DNA from: Firmicutes bacterium UBA3936 | GTDB taxonomy: Bacteria > Bacillota > Dethiobacteria > Dethiobacterales > Dethiobacteraceae | NCBI GenBank assembly: GCA_002385745.1 | Contig: DGEC01000029.1 | Span: 1-36,179 of the forward strand | Direction: 5' to 3' | DNA: 36,179 nucleotides | Shown: piece after piece, positions 1 to 6,869 of the stretch | Layout of the letters: each line of letters starts with the position of its first letter | Numbering within the stretch: position 1 is the first letter of the stretch | Notes under the pieces: model-generated | Seen by the model: only the letters and a program-made list of their open reading frames with translations | What the model was told of the DNA's origin: nothing | The model's database searches: none | Made by a program: the position numbers and the translations under genes

Positions 1-23
1 TCAGTGACTTTGTCTACAGTCTG

Positions 24-45
24 GCCCCCTTCAGGGGCTTTTTTT
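24..45 (+). terminator. Intrinsic terminator of an upstream gene
   Basis: A 5-bp GC stem (GCCCC 24-28 with GGGGC 34-38) with a short loop is followed by a run of seven T. It probably ends a transcription unit lying left of the window. Confidence 0.7.
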
Positions 46-374
46 GTTTATACACCCGGCATGAATGACAGCCTACCGGGTTGTGATATGTTGACAGGGA
101 AAGCATAAAATGGTACCATGCTAAAAAGTTATGGAAAATTATAGGTATTATTGTATTCAACATAAAAAGATATAAAATGAGGTTCGGGCCGGCTATTAAT
201 AGATATGTTATCAAGGATAATCTTAGAAATATATTGCGAGAGAATAGGGAATAGATTATGGTTATTGTTTTTTTGACTGATTTGAGGTATTTTTATTGTG
301 CAAAAACCATAAATAATTGCTGTAAGGATAGCCAGTTTATGGTATGGTTTGTTTGAAAGGAGGGAGGTAATAGC
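46..374. other. AT-rich intergenic region, no gene seen
   Basis: About 330 bases between the first terminator and the first gene. Base composition is visibly more AT-rich than the rest of the window. Apart from one promoter-like element near 91-119 and the ribosome binding site of the next gene I see no coding pattern. The reading frames here lack ribosome binding sites and show no protein-like composition. Confidence 0.5.
91..119 (+). promoter_or_regulatory. Candidate sigma-A promoter
   Basis: TTGACA (91-96), a 17-base spacer and TACCAT (114-119) with a TG one base upstream of the -10. It would give a long (about 250 nt) leader before the gene at 375, so its target is uncertain. Confidence 0.45.
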
Positions 375-836
375 ATGAGGTTGTTTGGCAAAAAGAAAGG
401 CAAGAGTGTAATTAGCACAAACGTAATATTTATTGACGGTCACGATTTATTCTCTCTAGGCGAGGATGTTACGTTTTCTTGGGACAGCAATGAGCGAAAA
501 GTGATCATCCAGAGCAGGCTGCCAAAAAATAAGGGGAAAAAGGTCAGCATTGATATTGATAAGATAAGAGCGGCACAGCTAAGCAGGGAAGATATTGTCA
601 TGAAACAGATAAATATACTTGGCCGGGATTTGGTAAGCGGTTTATTCCTGGGACCGCTTGGTACCGGCGGAATTAGTGGAGTCGGTGTAAAAAAGGTGAA
701 GAAGATTAATCATTTCATTGTGATAAATTATAATGAGGACGACATGATTGTGTTGAAGCCGAGGGATATTTTGAGTTATCGTAAAGTGTTGGATGCGATA
801 AATGAGAACATTAAGCCAGGGGATATTGAGTTATAG
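375..836 (+). CDS. Unknown 153-aa protein, possibly PH-like fold
   Basis: I do not recognise a specific family. The start is fixed by AAAGGAGGGAGG ending about nine bases before ATG. The protein is soluble, with a basic N-terminus (MRLFGKKKGK) and no signal peptide or confident membrane helix. Alternating hydrophobic strands are followed by a glycine-rich turn (GLFLGPLGTGGISGVG, about residues 90-105), then a basic patch (KKVKK) and more strands. That layout resembles small bacterial PH-like proteins with a Gly-rich hairpin, which is inference only. The gene stands alone between two terminators and is more AT-rich than its neighbours, which could mean recent acquisition or low expression. No catalytic motif is visible. 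Confidence 0.8.
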   Translation: MRLFGKKKGKSVISTNVIFIDGHDLFSLGEDVTFSWDSNERKVIIQSRLPKNKGKKVSIDIDKIRAAQLSREDIVMKQINILGRDLVSGLFLGPLGTGGISGVGVKKVKKINHFIVINYNEDDMIVLKPRDILSYRKVLDAINENIKPGDIEL

Positions 837-881
837 CGCCTGCAAAGTGTTAGAAATCTTTCAACTTTGCCCCCTTCTCAG

Positions 882-920
882 AAAACTACACCCCCTCCTC
901 ATTCAAAGGGTGTAGTTTTT
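882..920. terminator. Bidirectional intrinsic terminator
   Basis: A perfect 12-bp inverted repeat (AAAACTACACCC 882-893 with GGGTGTAGTTTT 908-919) has T on one side and A on the other. It separates the convergent genes at 375-836 (+) and 936-1781 (-) and can serve both. Confidence 0.85.
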
Positions 921-935
921 ATTGGTGCGTCCGGC

Positions 936-1781
936 TTATCTCCCTGCTTTTTTGGGAATTTCGCTTTCACAGGGCACTCCCGTCTGGCATTTGCCGCAGC
1001 CGTAGCGGGGCTTGAGAAAAATTCCCGCCCCCCGCATGAAAGCTGCACAGGCCGTATTTGACTTGCCGCTTTCCGTCAGTGCTCCCACCGGGCACTTTTT
1101 AAGGCAGGCGCCGCACTTTATGCAGTAGTCAAGTATTTCTGAATAGTTTTTGACTGTGGGTTCCAGTTCCAGGTCCGTTACTATGCTGAAAAAGCGGCCG
1201 GCTGTCCCGCGCTCTGTTATCAGGCAGGTATGCAGCCCGAAGGTGCCGAGCCCGCAGACATAGGCTATATGACGCTCCGACCAGTTGCTGCTAAAAGGCG
1301 GAATTGGTGAATTTGGTGCGGCGACATTTAATTGCAAGCGCTCATCAAGTGACGGGGAGACGGCCCGGAAACCGACTTTTTTAATTTCATCGCGCAGGCA
1401 GGAGCTGAGGGCATCAATAAACTGCTGGCCTTCCACCCTGGCATACAGCCATGCGAATGAGGGCAGTTCTTTGTCCGCGGCATTTGTTTCTTTTACTGTT
1501 TTGGACATGGGCAAAAAGAAACTGAGAACACTTTTGGCGCCGGGCAGCCACTCTGAGGGCGGCAGGAAATGCGGGCCGATTGCTTCCGGGGCAAGCAGTG
1601 CCTGAAATGTTTCATCATCGGCTGCCGCTACCCCCAAAAGCGGTTCTTCAAATATTCTCTTTGCCGGATCAGAATCTTTCCCGTTCTTATCCGCAGGCAG
1701 GCGGTTTTTCTCCGACTGCTTTGTGTAGTTGCTTGCCAATTCTAATAAATACTCCTTATTTAGGCGCCTGTTTACCGGCAT
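936..1781 (-). CDS. QueG-like (COG1600-type) 4Fe-4S protein
   Basis: A 281-residue iron-sulfur protein related to the epoxyqueuosine reductase family. The region SNWSERHIAYVCGLGTFGLH (165-184) and the following ITERGTAGRFFSIVTD match the conserved centre of that family. A ferredoxin-type cluster motif follows at C220, C223, C226, C230 (CIKCGACLKKCP). A second cysteine set (C245, C262, C265, C271) has an altered spacing, YGCGKCQTGVPCE, instead of the usual CxxCxxxCP. True QueG reduces epoxyqueuosine in tRNA using cobalamin; this protein is shorter and divergent, so I call it QueG-like and not queG. The start has AAAGGAG seven bases upstream. It is divergent from the cyclase gene at 1959 and monocistronic. 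Confidence 0.85.
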   Translation of the reverse strand: MPVNRRLNKEYLLELASNYTKQSEKNRLPADKNGKDSDPAKRIFEEPLLGVAAADDETFQALLAPEAIGPHFLPPSEWLPGAKSVLSFFLPMSKTVKETNAADKELPSFAWLYARVEGQQFIDALSSCLRDEIKKVGFRAVSPSLDERLQLNVAAPNSPIPPFSSNWSERHIAYVCGLGTFGLHTCLITERGTAGRFFSIVTDLELEPTVKNYSEILDYCIKCGACLKKCPVGALTESGKSNTACAAFMRGAGIFLKPRYGCGKCQTGVPCESEIPKKAGR

Positions 1782-1837
1782 TTTGACAGCTCCTTTGTTT
1801 GAGAATAAACTTGCAAAGTTTGTTTTGTTGTAAATTC

Positions 1838-1866
1838 GCCGGCCGCCGGCCGCTTTCCTTTTGCGG
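1838..1866. repeat. Tandem GCCGGCC and small hairpin in divergent intergenic region
   Basis: Two tandem copies of GCCGGCC (1838-1844, 1845-1851) overlap a small inverted repeat (GCCGC 1848-1852 or so with GCGGC 1862-1866). They lie between the divergent genes and could be an operator, which is inference only. Confidence 0.35.
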
Positions 1867-1901
1867 CTTGCAGCAAGGGGCGCCGCTGCGGGGAAAAAGT
1901 T

Positions 1902-1930
1902 TTGCCGGGAAGGCAGTGCTGTTGTAAAAT
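1902..1930 (+). promoter_or_regulatory. Sigma-A-type promoter of the cyclase gene
   Basis: TTGCCG (1902-1907), 17-base spacer, TAAAAT (1925-1930). The predicted transcript start near 1937 leaves room for the ribosome binding site of the ATG at 1959, but not for one at 1944. Confidence 0.5.
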
Positions 1931-1958
1931 GTAAGTAAAAAACATGAGGGACAAAGCA

Positions 1959-2588
1959 ATGGAAAGAATAATTGATTTGTCACAGACAATCGAGGAAAAC
2001 ATGCCCGTTTACCCCGGGGATCTTAGAACGGAACTGTTTCAGACCCACTATTTAGGCGTGCACGGCTACAACAGCTACAGGCTGCAGACCAATTCCCATG
2101 CCGGTACACATCTTGATTCTCCCATGCATTTACTGACAAGCCGGGAATTTATCGGGGAGCTGCCTTTGCAGTCTTTTATCGGCGAGGGGTGTGTTTTGGA
2201 TGTTAGAGGGCAGCCGGTAATAAAGACAGTAGCCGAATACGAAGCCCGGATCAAGGAAGGAAGTGCTGTGCTTCTTTATACAGGGCACGACCGCTTTTAC
2301 GGCATGCCGGAATATTACCGGGACCACCCGGTGGTAGACCCGGAATTTGCCCGTTTCCTGCTGGGAAAGAAGATAAAAATGCTGGGGGTGGATTTGCCCT
2401 CACCGGATAAATACCCCTTCCCCGTCCATAAGCTTCTCCTGGGAAACAAGATTTTTATCCTGGAGAATCTGACCAATCTCGGCAGGCTTTTGGACGTTCC
2501 CTCCTTTGATCTTATTGCCTTCCCGCTGAAGATTAAGGCTGACAGTTCACTTGTGCGGGCAGCGGCAAGGATTCATTGCCGGAAATAA
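1959..2588 (+). CDS. Cyclase / kynurenine-formamidase-like metal hydrolase
   Basis: A 209-residue member of the cyclase family (PF04199 type), which contains arylformamidases and other amide or lactone hydrolases. The signature is PVYPGD near the N-terminus and HAGTHLDSPMH, whose H47, H51, D53 and H57 are the usual divalent-metal ligands. LLYTGHDRFYG in the middle is also typical. I chose ATG 1959 because GAGGG lies eight bases upstream and the product begins like family members (MERIIDLSQTIEENMPVYPGD). ATG 1944 has no ribosome binding site and sits too close to the predicted transcription start. No tryptophan or other catabolic genes are adjacent, so the substrate cannot be assigned. A terminator follows directly. 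Confidence 0.9.
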   Translation: MERIIDLSQTIEENMPVYPGDLRTELFQTHYLGVHGYNSYRLQTNSHAGTHLDSPMHLLTSREFIGELPLQSFIGEGCVLDVRGQPVIKTVAEYEARIKEGSAVLLYTGHDRFYGMPEYYRDHPVVDPEFARFLLGKKIKMLGVDLPSPDKYPFPVHKLLLGNKIFILENLTNLGRLLDVPSFDLIAFPLKIKADSSLVRAAARIHCRK

Positions 2589-2622
2589 ATGCGCCGGATT
2601 TCAGTCTGCAGATTTTAGCAAG

Positions 2623-2654
2623 GGCAAGCTTTTTGCGGCTTGCCTTTTGTATTT
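2623..2654 (+). terminator. Intrinsic terminator after the cyclase gene
   Basis: A 7-bp stem GGCAAGC (2623-2629) with GCTTGCC (2638-2644) is followed by TTTTGTATTT. Confidence 0.7.
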
Positions 2655-2676
2655 CCCTGCTTTATACGGATACAAT
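2647..2676 (+). promoter_or_regulatory. Weak promoter candidate for PFOR
   Basis: TTGTAT (2647-2652), 18-base spacer, TACAAT (2671-2676). The -10 is good and the -35 poor (3 of 6). It lies between the upstream terminator and the PFOR start. Confidence 0.4.
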
Positions 2677-2719
2677 AAAACTGGTATCACGGCAAAGACA
2701 TCAGCAAAGGAGAATGCAT

Positions 2720-5700
2720 ATGGCAAAGACAGAGACAATGGACGGCAATCAGGCTGCCGCTTACGCTTCCTATGCTTTTACGGAGGTTGCCGCCATTTAT
2801 CCCATAACGCCTTCGACTCCCATGGCGGAGGGAGTTGAGGAATGGTCGGCGCACGGCAAAAAAAACCTTTTCGGACAGCGGGTTAAAGTGGTTGAAATGC
2901 AGTCGGAGGCAGGGGCTGTCGGTGCCATGCGGGGAGCCTTGCAGTCCGGTGCTCTGAGTACCACCTATACGGCTTCGCAGGGATTGCTTTTAATGATTCC
3001 CGGTCTTTACAAAATGGCGGGGGAGCTTTTGCCCGGGGTTTTGCATGTAACTGCCCGGTCCATTGCCACCCATGCCCTGTCTATCTTTGGTGACCATCAG
3101 GATGTGATGGCCTGCCGCCAGACCGGCGTGGCCATGCTGGCCTCCGCAGGTGTCCAGGAAGTAATGGACCTGGCCTGTATTGCCCACCTGTCCGCCATTA
3201 AGGCAAGGGTACCCTTTATTCATTTTTTCGACGGCTTCCGGACTTCCCATGAATATCAGAAAATAGCTGTCATTGATTACGAGGAATTGAAAGAACTGCT
3301 TGATATGCAGGCTGTTTGGGATTTTCGTGAAAGAGCCCTCAGTCCGGTGCGGCCGAAAGTCAGGGGTACGACACAAAACCCTGATATTTATTTCCAGCAG
3401 AGGGAAAGCGCCAATCCTTTTTATAATGCCGTTCCGGATATTGTTCAGGACTACATGGACAGGCTGGGGGAAATAACCGGGCGGAAGTATTCTCTTTTTG
3501 ACTACCATGGAGCCCCGGACGCCGAATCGGTAATTGTTGCCATGGGCTCCGTTTGCGACACTGTTTACGAAACCGTTGACTACCTCCTGGCTAAAGGGGA
3601 AAAGGTGGGTGTTGTGAAGGTGCACCTCTACCGTCCCTTTGACTGTGAACGCTTTCTTGCCGCCCTGCCGCCAACCGTTAAGGTCGTAGCGGTGCTGGAC
3701 CGCACGAAGGAGCCGGGGGCGCCCGGGGAACCCCTGTACCTGGATGTTGGCAAAGCCCTGCAAAAAAGGCGGGGAGTACTTGTGGTCGGCGGCAGGTACG
3801 GACTGTCTTCCAAGGATACCAGGCCGTCACAGATTCTGGCCGTATTTAAGAACCTTAAGCGGCAAAAACCGCGGGACCGTTTCACAATCGGCATTAAAGA
3901 CGATGTTACTCATCTTTCCCTGCCCGAGGAAGAAATAATTGATACAACGCCTGCGGGAACCATCAGCTGCAAAATCTGGGGGCTGGGTTCTGACGGCACG
4001 GTGGGAGCCAATAAAACGGCGCTGAAAATAATCGGTGACGGAACCGACCTTTATGTACAGGGATATTTTTCCTATGACAGCAAAAAATCGGGCGGGACAA
4101 CGGTTTCTCATTTAAGGTTCGGCAAAAAACCCATTAGAGCCCCCTATCTTGTCTATGAAGCCGATTATATTGCCTGCCACAACAAATCCTTTGTCCGGCA
4201 GTACGATTTGATAAAGGGCCTGAAGGAAGGCGGGACCTTTGTCCTGAATTGCCCCTGGTCTCCGGAAGAACTGGAGGAGAAGCTGCCGCCCGGACTGAAG
4301 CGCGGTCTGGCTTTAAAAAAGGCAAAATTTTATATTATAGACGCCTTGGCCATTGCCGACCGGGCCGGTCTGGGCAACAGGATAAACATGGTTATGCAGG
4401 CCGTCTTTTTCCGCCTGGCAGGGATTATCCCCATTGCTGAAGCGCTGCGGAGGCTTAAAGGGGCTATTGAAGATCTGTACGGCAAAAAAGGGCAGGATAT
4501 TGTAAAAATGAACCGGCAGGCCGTTGACAATGCCCTGGAGGCTTTGCAGCGGGTAGAGATACCGGCATTCTGGGGTAAGGCGGCCTCTCCAAAGGAAGAG
4601 ACGGCAAGGGATGAACCGGACTTTGTTATGGAGATTCAGCGGCCCATGGCCAGGCAGGAGGGCGACGAACTGCCGGTCAGCGCCTTCCGCGGCAGGGAGG
4701 ACGGCACCTTTCCCCTTGGAACAACGGCTTATGAAAAACGCGGCATTGCCCCCCTGCTGCCGCAGTGGCAGCCCGGCAAATGCATTCAATGCGGGCGCTG
4801 TTCCTATGTCTGCCCCCATGCTACGATCAGGGCGTTCCTTTTAACACCGGCTGAAGCGGCAGGAAAGCCGGAAGGCTTTGTGACCATAGAGGCGGCGGGC
4901 AGAAAGCTGGCGGGGCTGCAATACAAGGTACAGGTGGCTCCCCTGGACTGCACCGGCTGTGGCAACTGCGCGGATGTTTGTCCTGCCAAAGGCAAGGCAT
5001 TGATTATGGTACCGGCCGGACAGGAAATGAAGAGGGAAGCTGTGAACTGGGAATTTGCCCTGACGCTTGCGGAAAAGGACGAACTGGTAGATCCCGGAAC
5101 TGTAAGAGGCATCCAGTTTATCAGGCCGCTTTTGGAGTTTAACGGTGCCTGCCCGGGCTGTGGGGAAACCCCGTACATTCGCCTGCTGACACAACTCTTT
5201 GGCGACCGGATGATGATTTCCAATGCCACAGGCTGCTCTTCAATCTGGGGGGCTTCCGCGCCTTCCATTGCCTATACCGTCAACAGGGAGGGCAGGGGAC
5301 CGGCCTGGATAAACCCTCTGTTTGAGGATGCGGCCGAATTTGGCCTGGGAATGCTGCTTGGGGTTAAGCAGGCAAGAGAGAAATTGGCGGAATTGATGCG
5401 ACAGGCGTTGCAGGAGGACCTTCCCGAAAAAATAAAAGCAGCCTTTGGCCGCTGGCTGGAAGTAAAGGATGACGGAGAAGCTTCAAAGGAAGCTTCCCGG
5501 GAAGTGGCTCTTCTGCTTGACCAATATGGCCACGGCAATGAGCTGCTTGAGCGGATTGCCGCCCGCAGGGATTTCCTTGTCAAAAGGTCTGTGTGGAGTA
5601 TCGGCGGCGACGGCTGGGCCTATGACATCGGTTACGGCGGCCTGGATCATATACTGGCATCCGGTGAAGATATTAATATCTTTGTTATGGATACGGAAGT

Positions 5701-6244
5701 TTACTCCAATACCGGCGGGCAAAGCTCCAAGGCCACCCCTGCCGGCTGCGTAGCCAAACTTAATGCGGCCGGTAAAAAAACCCGCAAAAAAGATTTGGGA
5801 TTGATGGCCATGACCTACGGCAATGTGTATGTTGCCCAGATTGCCATGGGAGCTGACTACAACCAGACGTTGCGGGCCATGACGGAAGCGGAAAAATACC
5901 GCGGACCGTCTTTATTGATTGCCTATGCTCCCTGTGTCAGCCACGGCATTAAAACGGGGATGGGTACAAGCATTCAGGAGGAGAGAAAGGCAGTTGACGC
6001 CGGCTACTGGCATCTTTACCGCTTTAACCCCGAATTGCGCAAGGAGGGGAAAAACCCTTTTATCTTTGACTCCGGGAAGATTAAAACAAAAGGGTTCAAG
6101 GAGTTTATACAGGGTGAAATCCGCTACTCCCAGCTGATGAATGTTTTCCCGGAAAGGGCACTGGAAATGTTTAAACTTGCCGAGCAGCATGCCCGTGAGA
6201 GGGGCGAAAGGTACAGGAGGCTTTCCGAGGCACCGCTTTTTTAA
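2720..6244 (+). CDS. nifJ: Pyruvate:ferredoxin (flavodoxin) oxidoreductase
   Basis: A 1174-residue, single-chain PFOR, the usual length for the homodimeric enzyme. It converts pyruvate, CoA and oxidised ferredoxin to acetyl-CoA, CO2 and reduced ferredoxin in the cytoplasm. The N-terminal pyrimidine-binding domain opens with GNQAAAYASYAFTEVAAIYP. The inserted 2[4Fe-4S] ferredoxin domain has C688/C691/C694/C698 (CIQCGRCSYVCP) and C744/C747/C750/C754 (CTGCGNCADVCP). The C-terminal TPP domain carries the proximal-cluster cysteines C811 and C814 (GACPGCGE), and C1072 (APCVSHG), plus GGDGWAYDIGYGGLDH and the DTEVYSNTGGQSSKATP motif. The start is ATG 2720, seven bases after AAAGGAG; ATG 2714 is too close and the longer frame to 2576 overlaps the cyclase gene and the terminator. 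It is monocistronic between two terminators. The presence of PFOR points to strict anaerobic metabolism. Confidence 0.97.
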   Translation: MAKTETMDGNQAAAYASYAFTEVAAIYPITPSTPMAEGVEEWSAHGKKNLFGQRVKVVEMQSEAGAVGAMRGALQSGALSTTYTASQGLLLMIPGLYKMAGELLPGVLHVTARSIATHALSIFGDHQDVMACRQTGVAMLASAGVQEVMDLACIAHLSAIKARVPFIHFFDGFRTSHEYQKIAVIDYEELKELLDMQAVWDFRERALSPVRPKVRGTTQNPDIYFQQRESANPFYNAVPDIVQDYMDRLGEITGRKYSLFDYHGAPDAESVIVAMGSVCDTVYETVDYLLAKGEKVGVVKVHLYRPFDCERFLAALPPTVKVVAVLDRTKEPGAPGEPLYLDVGKALQKRRGVLVVGGRYGLSSKDTRPSQILAVFKNLKRQKPRDRFTIGIKDDVTHLSLPEEEIIDTTPAGTISCKIWGLGSDGTVGANKTALKIIGDGTDLYVQGYFSYDSKKSGGTTVSHLRFGKKPIRAPYLVYEADYIACHNKSFVRQYDLIKGLKEGGTFVLNCPWSPEELEEKLPPGLKRGLALKKAKFYIIDALAIADRAGLGNRINMVMQAVFFRLAGIIPIAEALRRLKGAIEDLYGKKGQDIVKMNRQAVDNALEALQRVEIPAFWGKAASPKEETARDEPDFVMEIQRPMARQEGDELPVSAFRGREDGTFPLGTTAYEKRGIAPLLPQWQPGKCIQCGRCSYVCPHATIRAFLLTPAEAAGKPEGFVTIEAAGRKLAGLQYKVQVAPLDCTGCGNCADVCPAKGKALIMVPAGQEMKREAVNWEFALTLAEKDELVDPGTVRGIQFIRPLLEFNGACPGCGETPYIRLLTQLFGDRMMISNATGCSSIWGASAPSIAYTVNREGRGPAWINPLFEDAAEFGLGMLLGVKQAREKLAELMRQALQEDLPEKIKAAFGRWLEVKDDGEASKEASREVALLLDQYGHGNELLERIAARRDFLVKRSVWSIGGDGWAYDIGYGGLDHILASGEDINIFVMDTEVYSNTGGQSSKATPAGCVAKLNAAGKKTRKKDLGLMAMTYGNVYVAQIAMGADYNQTLRAMTEAEKYRGPSLLIAYAPCVSHGIKTGMGTSIQEERKAVDAGYWHLYRFNPELRKEGKNPFIFDSGKIKTKGFKEFIQGEIRYSQLMNVFPERALEMFKLAEQHARERGERYRRLSEAPLF

Positions 6245-6273
6245 AAAAAGAAGGCTTGACGGCCTTCTTTTTT
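6244..6273. terminator. Bidirectional terminator between PFOR and DUF3787 gene
   Basis: An inverted repeat AAAAAAGAAGGC (6244-6255) with GCCTTCTTTTTT (6262-6273) and a six-base loop serves the two convergent genes. It overlaps both stop-codon regions. Confidence 0.8.
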
Positions 6274-6442
6274 ATTTCTGGTTGCTGTCAACATATTCTT
6301 TGGCATTCCTGACATCAATTTCGTGGGGCTTGCTTACCTTGGAAACAGGTTTGTTTTCTTTCATATCGGCCCAGGCGGCAGTATCATGTCTTTCCACTGC
6401 TTTAGAGCGTAGGAAGCCTTTTGTTTTTTTATTTTTCCTCAT
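6272..6442 (-). CDS. DUF3787 (spore-surface type) small protein
   Basis: A 56-residue protein, MRKNKKTKGF at the start, with the pattern ERHDTAAWADMKENKPVSKV, then a proline-His spacer and a C-terminal NAKEYVDSNQK. The TAAWA core and the NAKEYVDSNQK end match DUF3787 proteins of Clostridia, which NCBI names after a Clostridioides difficile spore-surface protein. The start is chosen because AAAGGGGG lies seven bases upstream of this ATG; the longer open frame to 6787 has no ribosome binding site and crosses the leader RNA of the next operon. The family link is from memory of the pattern. A structural role in the spore is inferred. Confidence 0.75.
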   Translation of the reverse strand: MRKNKKTKGFLRSKAVERHDTAAWADMKENKPVSKVSKPHEIDVRNAKEYVDSNQK

Positions 6443-6480
6443 CTGTCCGCCCCCTTTGTGCTTGATTAGACTTGTTAACT

Positions 6481-6510
6481 TATTATTTTTCAGCGCCGGA
6501 GATTTATGCA
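6481..6510 (-). promoter_or_regulatory. Possible sigma-G-like promoter of the DUF3787 gene
   Basis: On the minus strand GCATA (in 6505-6510) is followed after about 18 bases by AATAATA (6481-6487). This fits the forespore sigma-G pattern loosely. It would suit a spore protein but the match is weak. Confidence 0.3.
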
Positions 6511-6571
6511 CTGCAAAAATGCGCTGTATTTGCCGCTTGTTGCCATGCAAAAAAAAATTCTTTTGTACAGC

Positions 6572-6600
6572 TTGAATTTTTGCCTTCTTTAACGTACAAT
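6572..6600 (+). promoter_or_regulatory. Sigma-A-type promoter of the carboxylase operon
   Basis: TTGAAT (6572-6577), exactly 17 bases, TACAAT (6595-6600). Predicted transcript start is near 6607, giving a leader of about 260 nt before the biotin carboxylase start. Confidence 0.65.
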
Positions 6601-6606
6601 AAATAG

Positions 6607-6803
6607 AAAAAGTTTTTAGAAGAAAAGAAGTTACAGTGTCATTGCCATGCAAGTACACGGTAGACGAAATTTCCCTGGGTTGCCGCTTATGACTAAAGCG
6701 GCAGCGAAAAAACGATAAGCCGCCGGAAGACGGAGAAGGCCGCAGTATTATGTTGACAAGTGGTCCGACGTTTCGTTTACCACGCACGTCGGGTTTTTTT
6801 TTT
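6607..6803 (+). ncRNA. Candidate structured leader / attenuator of carboxylase operon
   Basis: The untranslated leader between promoter and terminator has strong pairing potential. Hairpin A: TGCCGCTT 6681-6688 with AAGCGGCA 6696-6703, seven-base loop. Hairpin B: nested GCC/GGC (6719-6721, 6738-6740) and CCG/CGG (6723-6725, 6731-6733). A long-range helix GGTAGACGAAA 6659-6669 with TTTCGTTTACC 6771-6781 (11 bp, one G-U) encloses both hairpins, and its 3' strand is the loop of the terminator at 6765-6803. Enclosing helix and terminator should compete, as in riboswitches or protein-controlled attenuators. I do not recognise a known riboswitch class (TPP, FMN, SAM, lysine, glycine, cobalamin, purine, c-di-GMP or c-di-AMP consensus motifs are not seen). 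Confidence 0.5.
6765..6803 (+). terminator. Intrinsic terminator inside the carboxylase leader
   Basis: A perfect 7-bp stem CCGACGT (6765-6771) with ACGTCGG (6786-6792) is followed by G and an unbroken run of ten or more T. No gene ends just upstream, so it is better read as an attenuator for the genes downstream. Confidence 0.8.
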
Positions 6804-6869
6804 AATATTCAGTTCGGCGTGGTGGAACCGGGACAGCATGCCTTACTACTGAGATGGGAGGTAATGGAA

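Noticed and set aside
129..443. Minus-strand frame of 104 codons in the AT-rich left region
   Set aside because: Overlaps the start of the gene at 375, has no ribosome binding site and a composition typical of random AT-rich sequence.
1944..1958. ATG 1944 as start of the cyclase gene
   Set aside because: No ribosome binding site, and it lies about seven bases after the predicted transcript start; ATG 1959 is better supported.
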